64,000 nt of DNA from SAR86 cluster bacterium (GTDB taxonomy: Bacteria; Pseudomonadota; Gammaproteobacteria; Pseudomonadales; Pseudohongiellaceae). This document shows positions 40,085-47,141 of this stretch, piece by piece. A model generated the notes under the pieces. The model was not told where the DNA came from. It worked only from the letters and a program-made list of their open reading frames with translations, and did no database searches. Location: assembly GCA_002401885.1 (NCBI GenBank), contig NVUL01000001.1:32966-96965 (forward strand), in the 5' to 3' direction. Every line of letters begins with the position of its first letter. Within the stretch, counting starts at the first letter, position 1. The position numbers and the translations under genes were made by a program.

Positions 40085-41464
40085 TTAGCTGTTAGCGTCG
40101 CGGCTAGCGCCATAAGTGCTCATGTTCTCAACTAGCGAGAATCGACGGAAAAGTTCGTACATTCCCCAGAGCGCGAGCCCGATAACGATTAACATCATGC
40201 CCCAGCGCATTAACCCCGAGAAGAAGATCGAATCGAAAATAGGCGCCTGCAATTGATACTGCGCAAGCGTATTGCCGCGATCCAACATCCAGTGCCAGGC
40301 ACTGTGCGCCAGCAAAGCGGAAAGCAGAATGGTGCCAATACGCTCCTGAACGAAGAAACGAAACAGAATGCGTAGCAGAGGAATGACCAAGATGAGCACA
40401 AGGATTTGACCAAATTCCACACCTACATTGAACGCCAGCAGGGAAGAGAACAGATGTCCGCCAGCAAATTGCAGCGTGTCACTAAACAGGAATGAAAAAC
40501 CAAAGCCGTGTACCAAGCCGAAACCAAAAGCAGCCACCCAGCGATGCTGTAGTTTTGCACCGACTATGTTTTCGAATGCCATGTAGACAATGGAGAGCGC
40601 TATTAGAGTTTCGATCAAAGGTGGGAACCAGAGCGCGTTAGGCGCCATGCCAAATGCCGAACTGATGAGAGTTATCGAGTGAGCGATAGTAAAGGACGTT
40701 ATCACTGGAATTAGCGCGCGCAAGTTACGCAGAGGTATCACGAGACAGAAAAGAAACAACAAGTGATCTATGCCATCCAGAATGTGTTCGAAACCCATAT
40801 TCACAAACCGGAGTGCGGCCTGATACCAGCGCGGGTCCAATAGCACCACACCTGGATTACCGAGATAATTGAAGACGCGTTCCGCGCCCGACGGCAATAG
40901 GAAGCGCAGCACGGTCGTAGTCTGATTCGACAAGGTGCCTATCTCTGGATTGATGGAGAATTCAGACTGATCCGACGAAATGGGATACGTCACCATGACA
41001 TCCAGCACACCCTGTCGCCAAAATAAATCTACCGAATCATCGAGTCGCGGGCTAAGAATATTTTCTAAGGCATCATCGAAGGTAGTGAAGGATCGATTTG
41101 ACGGCAGAGAAACTCGAACTGCCTCCAGCTGCTTCTCGGTCAATTCCTCACCGTTCTCATAGAAGCGAATGGATTCGGTGATGTAAACGCGAGCCGCATC
41201 ATTCAGGGAGAACTCCGCCTCGGAGAACTGAAGATAACCGGGGCCGCGCAGCGGGAAACTGATCTCACTAAAAGCCTCCATCGGCACACGCAATAACGCC
41301 GTAAGCTGGTTCCCTTCGGGTTTGACGAATGCGTACACAGTGACACGACTGGGAATATCGTGAGCTAAGCTCAGCGATGGCATCAAAAGAGCCGCAAGCA
41401 ACACACAGGGTGTAATTAGTTTTTTAAGCGAAACTACGCTTAATACTGCGCTAATTTTATTCAT
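40085..41464 (-). CDS. HupE/UreJ-family membrane protein (putative metal permease)
   Basis: 459 residues. A signal peptide (ends about SLSLA) is followed by a periplasmic domain of about 200 residues beginning HDIPSRVTVYAF. Then come six or seven membrane helices carrying the HupE/UreJ-type motifs GFEHILDGIDHLLFLF, FTIAHSITL, FGLVHGFGFSF and AFNVGVEFGQ. The histidines and aspartate in these motifs are thought to pass divalent metal (nickel or cobalt in known HupE proteins). I use the ATG at 41464; 27 upstream codons lack a signal peptide context. Surrounded by copper monooxygenase genes, copper supply is a tempting guess but unproven. It is divergent from the PAL-like gene. Confidence 0.75.
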   Translation of the reverse strand: MNKISAVLSVVSLKKLITPCVLLAALLMPSLSLAHDIPSRVTVYAFVKPEGNQLTALLRVPMEAFSEISFPLRGPGYLQFSEAEFSLNDAARVYITESIRFYENGEELTEKQLEAVRVSLPSNRSFTTFDDALENILSPRLDDSVDLFWRQGVLDVMVTYPISSDQSEFSINPEIGTLSNQTTTVLRFLLPSGAERVFNYLGNPGVVLLDPRWYQAALRFVNMGFEHILDGIDHLLFLFCLVIPLRNLRALIPVITSFTIAHSITLISSAFGMAPNALWFPPLIETLIALSIVYMAFENIVGAKLQHRWVAAFGFGLVHGFGFSFLFSDTLQFAGGHLFSSLLAFNVGVEFGQILVLILVIPLLRILFRFFVQERIGTILLSALLAHSAWHWMLDRGNTLAQYQLQAPIFDSIFFSGLMRWGMMLIVIGLALWGMYELFRRFSLVENMSTYGASRDANS

Positions 41465-41604
41465 AATTTCTTGTTTATTATTAGTAATTTCAGTTAGATA
41501 GATAGCGCGCAGTGGAAGTTGAATAGAGCCTCGATAGCGCTTCAATCGCTATCATCTAAAGACTGTTACAAATACTTACACCAAGCCCCCGGAAAATTTG
41601 GCCT

Positions 41605-41638
41605 GTGAGTATACTGTCTACAAAGAAGTGAGTATACT
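41605..41638. promoter_or_regulatory. Paired GTGAGTATACT operator-like sites upstream of the PAL-like gene
   Basis: The 11-mer GTGAGTATACT occurs at 41605-41615 and again at 41628-41638, start-to-start 23 bases, about two helical turns. Each contains the palindrome AGTATACT. They lie in the shared spacer between the HupE-like gene and the PAL-like gene, 60-90 bases before the latter. A dimeric regulator could bind here; alternatively TATACT could serve as a -10 element. Confidence 0.45.
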
Positions 41639-41697
41639 CGGCCTTGCTCTAAGAGCATAAAACCTCCCGCAATTCGGGCATTTAGAGGAAAATAAGA

Positions 41698-42888
41698 ATG
41701 ACAAAGAAACTAATTATAGGGGCAACTTTAGTCGTTGCATTGGTTGTCCTTGGTCTTGGGCAATCGAAAATACAAGAGCCAAGCATCGCCGCATCTAATG
41801 ATGTAATGGCACCACATTTTCTCGTGGATCCATTCTGGCCTAAGCCACTTCCTAATCATTGGGCAATGGGCAACACAATCGGAGTTGACGTAGACGAGAG
41901 AGATCATATCTTCATCGTGCACAGAAATGACGCGTCTCAATTCGGTGGCAACACTGAAATTGGTCTACAGGGCGGCGTCGCAGAATGCTGCACTCCTGCA
42001 CCACCAATCATTGAAATCGACATTGAAGGCAACATCATCAATGCATGGGGCGGCCCTGTTGAAGGCGCACCTTATGACTGGCCTGCATCTAACCACGGTA
42101 TCGAAATCGCGCCTAACGGTGACGTTTGGATCGGTGGTAACGGCGCCGGTGACTCCCACGTTCTCGTGTTCACACGTGACGGCGAGTACATCCGTACAAT
42201 CGGCATGCAAGGCGAAGATCGCGACAGTAACAGCGAGACACATTACGGCCGCGTTGCTGAAATCGCCATTGACGCTGAAGCCAACGAAGCCTACTTCGCT
42301 GATGGTTATCAGAATAAGCGTGTTGCGGTTGTTGACGTAGCCACTGGCGCCTTGAAGCGCTATTGGGGTGCTTACGGTAATACTCCAGACGATACGGCGG
42401 ATGTAACCTATGTTCCCGGCCAGCCTGGACCTCAGCAATTCCGTGGCCCAGTTCACTGTGCAGAGCCTTCAAACGACGGACTTGTATATGTTTGTGACCG
42501 TGGTGCTGACCGAGTTCAGGTATTCCGCAAAGACGGCACTTACGTAAGAGAAGTTGTTTATAACCCAGCTACATTGAACCAAGGTTCGACTTGGGACATC
42601 GCTTTCTCACGTGACCCTGAGCAAGAGTTCATCTATCTTGCAGACGGTCAGAACTTCAAGATCTCTGTAATCGATCGTGAGTCAATGGAAGTACTTTACA
42701 CTTTCGGTCAAGGTGGCCGTCAGCCAGGTACATTCTACGCACCTCACAGTATTGCCACTGACTCTCAGAACAACATCTACACAACTGAGACTTATGAAGG
42801 CAGCCGCGTACAGAAATTCCTCTACCAAGGAGTTCGCCCGGTGACAGTTGTAGACCGCGCGCCAACTTGGCCTGCTGACGAGCTGTAA
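41698..42888 (+). CDS. Exported six-bladed beta-propeller resembling peptidyl-alpha-hydroxyglycine lyase (PAL)
   Basis: 396 residues with an N-terminal signal or anchor (about 4-21) and NHL-type blades. It aligns by motif to the PAL half of animal peptide-amidating monooxygenase, which cleaves hydroxyglycine to an amide and glyoxylate. The three zinc histidines of rat PAL have counterparts at His133 (SNHGIEI), His253 (GPVHCAE) and His350 (YAPHSIA). The catalytic Tyr corresponds to Tyr204 in DGYQNKR, and arginines to Arg76 (HRND) and Arg268 (CDRGADR). Spacings are close to those I recall for the rat enzyme, but the residues flanking the third histidine differ. A GAGG site precedes the ATG and a terminator follows. 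Function is inferred. Confidence 0.75.
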   Translation: MTKKLIIGATLVVALVVLGLGQSKIQEPSIAASNDVMAPHFLVDPFWPKPLPNHWAMGNTIGVDVDERDHIFIVHRNDASQFGGNTEIGLQGGVAECCTPAPPIIEIDIEGNIINAWGGPVEGAPYDWPASNHGIEIAPNGDVWIGGNGAGDSHVLVFTRDGEYIRTIGMQGEDRDSNSETHYGRVAEIAIDAEANEAYFADGYQNKRVAVVDVATGALKRYWGAYGNTPDDTADVTYVPGQPGPQQFRGPVHCAEPSNDGLVYVCDRGADRVQVFRKDGTYVREVVYNPATLNQGSTWDIAFSRDPEQEFIYLADGQNFKISVIDRESMEVLYTFGQGGRQPGTFYAPHSIATDSQNNIYTTETYEGSRVQKFLYQGVRPVTVVDRAPTWPADEL

Positions 42889-42913
42889 GAAACTGTTCAG
42901 AGCGTTTTAAACT

Positions 42914-42947
42914 AAGCCGTATCGAAGCAATTCGATACGGCTTTTTT
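42914..42947 (+). terminator. Terminator after the PAL-like gene
   Basis: AAGCCGTATCGAA pairs with TTCGATACGGCTT around a four-base loop and is followed by T residues, 26 bases after the stop. Confidence 0.9.
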
Positions 42948-42973
42948 ATGCTCGATGATCTCTTGCGTATTGC

Positions 42974-43197
42974 CTCCTATCTATGACCAATACCCAAACA
43001 ATACTGAGCTGTGGAGAAACGGCAGCTCATCTTTACCAACCTTTATTCAGTTCTTTCTATAAGTATCATCTACGAAATACTGAGCGCAGGAGAAACGGTC
43101 TTTTTAACTTACGATAGATGCCGAATAGCCTTCTATCTATAAATATCATCTAAGAATTACTAAGCGCAGGAGAAACGGCGTTCCGTCTTTACAACTA
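42974..43197. repeat. Three imperfect tandem repeats of about 77-80 bp
   Basis: Units start near 42974, 43051 and 43131. Each carries a pyrimidine-rich CTATCTATAA-like start, a TACTGAGC or TACTAAGC stretch and a well-kept GGAGAAACGG. The second and third agree best (shared AGCGCAGGAGAAACGG). They fill the gene-free stretch (42948-43343) before the small exported protein. No hairpin or gene is evident in them. Confidence 0.6.
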
Positions 43198-43343
43198 TCA
43201 GTTCATCTCTCATTCATATGCCATGCTTGATCATAGTTAACATGTCAATTATGCTCAGACCCCGAACAGATACGGCTAATAGAGACATTCAATTAGCCAC
43301 CGCAACTAACAATAGATCAATAAGCGACGAGAGACTCATCTCC

Positions 43344-43916
43344 ATGAAAATTCGAACCCTGATTTCACTATGTGCCGCCTGCATTAGTTTATTCTCTATC
43401 CCCGCCCTTGCCGTGGAAGATATTGTCATCAACTATGAAAAGACTGGTAGCCCGCGCGCCGATCTGAGCAACATGAAAGTTAGTTTGCGCATTGCCGAAT
43501 TTACCGACGGCAGGATGGTAGAGAACCCGCGCCTGATTTCAGATGCCCAGCTTTTGGGTGCCGATGGCTTTCAAGCTGAGAAGGCGATCTCGGCTATAAT
43601 TCAGGATGCTATGCAAAGCGGCTTCGCGAACGCGAACGCGAATCTGGTGGATGCCGACGGCGATATGTTCCTACAGGGAAACCTGACCGCCAGTGAGGTA
43701 CAGATCGTCGATCGTGGTGGCGTTGAGACACTGCAATTAACACTGCGCGCCTCTGTACAACTAATGAGTGGTAGTCGCACCGTGTGGCAGACAAACCTAT
43801 TCGGTCGCGGTAGAGCCCCTACCAGCGAAGGTATGGCAGTCACTGTACGTGCTGCCTTGGACAGGCTCATCAATGAGCTCATAGGTGATGACTATTTTCT
43901 AGCAGAGATTCGCTAG
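43344..43916 (+). CDS. Exported protein of unknown function
   Basis: 190 residues with a clear signal peptide ending PALA (about residue 23). The mature part begins VEDIVINYEKTG and shows alternating beta strands and one helix (FQAEKAISAIIQDAMQSGF). Its shape (short adhesive-like beta protein with MFLQGNLTASEVQIV and a GRGRAPTSEGMAVTVRAALDRL helix) recalls the CsgG/LptE-like lipoprotein-associated fold, but no diagnostic motif is seen and there is no lipobox. I chose the ATG at 43344 because it starts the signal peptide; the longer frame from 43218 has an unlikely leader. It converges with the nuclease-like gene across a shared terminator. Confidence 0.7.
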   Translation: MKIRTLISLCAACISLFSIPALAVEDIVINYEKTGSPRADLSNMKVSLRIAEFTDGRMVENPRLISDAQLLGADGFQAEKAISAIIQDAMQSGFANANANLVDADGDMFLQGNLTASEVQIVDRGGVETLQLTLRASVQLMSGSRTVWQTNLFGRGRAPTSEGMAVTVRAALDRLINELIGDDYFLAEIR

Positions 43917-43949
43917 AAATTTATTCCGCTGTTTCCGCTCTACATTTTC

Positions 43950-43981
43950 AAAGAATCTAGAGATATCCTCTAGATTCTTTG
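43950..43981. terminator. Bidirectional terminator between converging genes
   Basis: AAAGAATCTAGAG and CTCTAGATTCTTT form a long AT-rich stem around a short loop. It lies between the plus-strand gene ending at 43916 and the minus-strand gene ending at 43983. Confidence 0.7.
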
Positions 43982-43982
43982 C

Positions 43983-44849
43983 CTAGAAACAACCCAGACT
44001 GGTGTCCATCGATCCTAATACTAGTCTGGGGTTTTCTGGGAAAAATTCCAAGCCCGTCGCTTTCTCAATCTCATCTATACTTGCCCTGTTGTCGCAATGG
44101 TGAACATGCACGGGCAAATCCTGATCGAAGATGAACGCCGTAGCCCGATTGTCCGGCGAGACTACGATTTTAAAAAATGCATCTGGCACCCTGTGCTGAG
44201 TCTGTGTTTCTAAACTCGCAGTGACTGGCGTCTCTCTGAATATAGGCCCGGTTAAGACATACACTTCGTTCTCTCTATTCACCCAATTTCTAATTGACCA
44301 TTCCAAACCATACCAGGCGCCCTGACTCAAATTCCGGCTACGCGCCACAGCATTGCTCATGTAGTTCACTTCGTTCCAGTAGGGTGTGCCTGCAAAATTG
44401 ACCAGCGGCACGAATCGCGCACGAGTAAGTCCACTCTCTTCGGCGTTGATAAAATCTGCCGCACTCAGCGTCTCCTCGACAAAGTCATCGACCAAGGCCT
44501 CGCGCGATAGGCTCGATGCAATTCCTATGGAGCCCGAGGTAACCCGATAGGCAGCCCAATCCGCCGCCTTGTTGCGTGTGCTGTATGAAAGCGCATAGAT
44601 CGGACGAAGAATCAGGTGATTCTCTGTGCTGCCTCCGACGGGGCAACCGTGCAAGCAGTGGGCTATACGCAGCTCAACAGACTGACTTTGGGACATGGAT
44701 ACAATCAACACCACTGCCAGAACAACTCTCCGAAATAGGGAGAGAACGCCTGCCGAGAACGCCGGATGCCCTAATTGAATGACAATTTCTGCCTGTTTGG
44801 TGCATTTCAGAAGCAAGCTACTAACCTCACTGAAGGTCTGGGAAGACAC
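43983..44849 (-). CDS. Exported DNA/RNA non-specific endonuclease-like protein with degraded catalytic motif
   Basis: 288 residues from a GTG start; a membrane segment near residues 35-52 may be a signal. The fold of the NucA/NUC1 family is recognisable from the central block VNYMSNAVARSRNLSQGAWYGLEWSIRNW and the following VYVLTGPIF. The family's catalytic DRGH is replaced by TRAR (LTRARFVP), so the essential histidine is missing while the metal-side Asn region is kept. Cysteines near both ends (CLHGC and HHCDN, then GCF) could form disulphides. It may be an inactive binding protein or have a changed mechanism. The true start is uncertain, since no good ribosome-binding site precedes it. Confidence 0.65.
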   Translation of the reverse strand: MSSQTFSEVSSLLLKCTKQAEIVIQLGHPAFSAGVLSLFRRVVLAVVLIVSMSQSQSVELRIAHCLHGCPVGGSTENHLILRPIYALSYSTRNKAADWAAYRVTSGSIGIASSLSREALVDDFVEETLSAADFINAEESGLTRARFVPLVNFAGTPYWNEVNYMSNAVARSRNLSQGAWYGLEWSIRNWVNRENEVYVLTGPIFRETPVTASLETQTQHRVPDAFFKIVVSPDNRATAFIFDQDLPVHVHHCDNRASIDEIEKATGLEFFPENPRLVLGSMDTSLGCF

Positions 44850-45188
44850 GGGAAGGAGTTGAATTCTAACGCCTGCTGCACCCTAAACTCCAGCACCCGT
44901 TAAGCATTAATTCGGGCCTGGCTATGGCCTAATTTTGCTCATGAAAACAGCAAAACCCCCTCTACAAGATCCACCCATTGGCAATAATTCCGCTGTTTCC
45001 TGCAATTGAAAAATTGCGCATCGCGCAAAAACACTGAGTTTCAGCTCAATTCTGCGGAAAACAGCTATTCGATTATTCAAATTCAGTATTTTTTTAATAT
45101 TCAGGAAGTATTCCTTGATTTTGCATCCTACTATGCGCCCTAAGTTAGAAAGCAGTACCTGATATTTATGAAGTTTGAGGAGAGCAAA
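44850..45188. other. Gene-free stretch upstream of paralogue C
   Basis: 339 bases, AT-rich toward the right, containing the divergent upstream regions of the nuclease-like gene and PHM-type paralogue C. No clear promoter hexamers or repeats were recognised. A strong GAGGAG ribosome-binding site lies just before 45189. Confidence 0.5.
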
Positions 45189-46934
45189 ATGCTTAGATTT
45201 TCAATGATTGCCAAGATCGCAACTGCATCACTGATGACAGTTTTCATTGGCATGTCCGCCAACGCCGCTGATCGAATTAGTGATTTCTCACTAACCGATG
45301 CCGATGGCCGATTTTTCCAACTAAGTCGTCATGGCGATGAACAGGCTATTGTCCTTTTCTCCTTCGATCCAAAAAGCAGAGACGCACGTCGTGCCGCCGG
45401 TGATCTTGCCGACGTGGCTGAACAATTCGAGGGCCAGAAGGTCGAGTTCTTGATGATTAGCTCCACGGGTTCCACGGACAAACTGGCCATGAGAGAAGCA
45501 GCAGAGAAAGAAGACATCACTCTGCGCATACTCATGGATGACACTCAATTGGTAGCTGAAGAGCTGGGTCTTAGCCGAGCTGCAGAAGTAGTAATTCTTG
45601 ATCCTACCGCCAAAGAAGTTGTTTACCGCGGCGCGCTAAACGATCGCTTCGCTGAGGGTAGCCGCGCAAGACGCGCCAAAGTGCATTATGTCGCAGACGC
45701 ACTAACGGCGATTCTGGCTGGTCAGGACCTCAGCATTGAGCAAGTGGCGAGTAAGGGCGACGAGATCGACTTCTCAGCTAGCGTCGCTGTTACCGCATCA
45801 GTTTCCTACGCCAACGACATCGCGCCTATTCTTAAGGAGCGCTGTGTTACTTGTCATATGGAAGGCGGCATAGCCCCTTTCGCTATGAGCAGCCACCAGA
45901 TGGTTCAAGGTTGGTCGCCAATGATTCGTGAAACGCTCTACACCAAACGCATGCCACCGGGTCAGATTGACAATGAATTCGTGGAAAGCTTCCACGGCGT
46001 AAATCACATCACCATCGAGGAGACTCAGAAGCTGGTTAGCTGGATCAATGCAGGCTCTCCAAACAATGACGACTCCGATCCTCTTGCGGAATATCGCCCG
46101 GAAGTCGTTAAGTGGGCCAATGGCACGCCTGACATGATCATCCCAATTCCTGAGCAACGCATCCCAGCGACGGGCGTTCAAGACTATCGCAACCTGATGC
46201 TTCCTCTCGACCTTGACGAAGACATCTGGGTGAAGGCGGTTGCGTTCGCACCAGGCGACACTACGGTACTTCACCACATCATTGCCTTCTCTTATGGCGC
46301 TGATGGCATGAATGAATTTGAAATACTGAATCAAGGTATCGGTCTTGGCGCTTATGCGCCGGGCAATTCCCTTAATACCTATCCAGAAGGTGCTGGCTAC
46401 CCGCTTGAGGCTGGCGGTGGCTTGATGCTACAAATGCACTACACCACCTCAGGCAAGGAAGCAGTAGATGCATCCGAAATTGGAATCTATCTCTGGGACA
46501 AAGAGCCAGATCGCCGAATACTTGGCGGCTCAGCTGCAGACCTTGAGATCAGCATCGAGCCATTCGAAGCTGATCACGAGATGATAGCGACCAAGAAATT
46601 CCGTAAGGATGCTCTTTTGACTATGGTTGGCCCGCACATGCATTACCGCGGTTACGATGCCAATTTTAAACTCGTCTATCCTGATGGCAAGGTGGAAGAA
46701 ATTCTCAACGTACCTAATTATCAGTTCAACTGGCAGAAGACTTATGACTTCAAAGAGCCTAAGTTCTTGCCTGCTGGCACTGAGATGGTGTTCAGGGCTA
46801 CATTCGACAACTCGGCGAATAACCCTTTCAACCCTGACCCATCGTCAACGATCTCGTGGGGGGAACAAACCTGGCAAGAGATGTTCTTCGGCTTCTTCCG
46901 CTATGTAGATGCGGAAACAGGTGAAGGTGAATAA
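45189..46934 (+). CDS. Exported redoxin-cytochrome c-copper monooxygenase (PHM-type), paralogue C
   Basis: 581 residues from the ATG at 45189, which has GAGGAG directly upstream; a start seven codons earlier is less likely. Signal peptide ends about SANA (residue 26). The redoxin-like domain (about 28-150) has no cysteine at all, so it cannot do thiol chemistry. The haem site is C219-V-T-C222-H223 with Met255 in KRMPP. Copper ligands by position are His362-His363, His417 (LQMHYTT), His483-x-His485 and Met565 (QEMFFGF). It differs from A and B enough to be an older copy, and a longer acidic loop (about residues 262-298) follows the haem region. It has its own terminator at 46955-46990. Confidence 0.85.
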   Translation: MLRFSMIAKIATASLMTVFIGMSANAADRISDFSLTDADGRFFQLSRHGDEQAIVLFSFDPKSRDARRAAGDLADVAEQFEGQKVEFLMISSTGSTDKLAMREAAEKEDITLRILMDDTQLVAEELGLSRAAEVVILDPTAKEVVYRGALNDRFAEGSRARRAKVHYVADALTAILAGQDLSIEQVASKGDEIDFSASVAVTASVSYANDIAPILKERCVTCHMEGGIAPFAMSSHQMVQGWSPMIRETLYTKRMPPGQIDNEFVESFHGVNHITIEETQKLVSWINAGSPNNDDSDPLAEYRPEVVKWANGTPDMIIPIPEQRIPATGVQDYRNLMLPLDLDEDIWVKAVAFAPGDTTVLHHIIAFSYGADGMNEFEILNQGIGLGAYAPGNSLNTYPEGAGYPLEAGGGLMLQMHYTTSGKEAVDASEIGIYLWDKEPDRRILGGSAADLEISIEPFEADHEMIATKKFRKDALLTMVGPHMHYRGYDANFKLVYPDGKVEEILNVPNYQFNWQKTYDFKEPKFLPAGTEMVFRATFDNSANNPFNPDPSSTISWGEQTWQEMFFGFFRYVDAETGEGE

Positions 46935-46954
46935 TCTTAGCTAGTTGTTTGTAT

Positions 46955-46990
46955 AAAACCCGGCCACTGCAAAGTGACCGGGTTTTTTTT
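46955..46990 (+). terminator. Terminator after paralogue C
   Basis: AAACCCGG-C-CACT pairs with AGTG-A-CCGGGTTT around a four-base loop, followed by eight T residues, 20 bases after the stop. Confidence 0.9.
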
Positions 46991-47141
46991 CGGCTAGATT
47001 TGCTGCCAGAATTCTATGGTCACACGCCGTCCCCTGAGCTATTAAGATGCAATCGGTTGCCATTACCGGTCGTCCTGACAGCATAGGGGGAAATTGCTAG
47101 TATCCAAGCTCTCCTTATCCATCTGGAAAGAATTACACACC

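Noticed and set aside
42974-43197. CRISPR-like array
   Set aside because: Only three units, imperfect, with no regular spacers and no cas genes nearby.
43218-43343. N-terminal extension of the small exported protein
   Set aside because: The extra 42 residues lack conserved character and would hide a clear signal peptide that starts at 43344.
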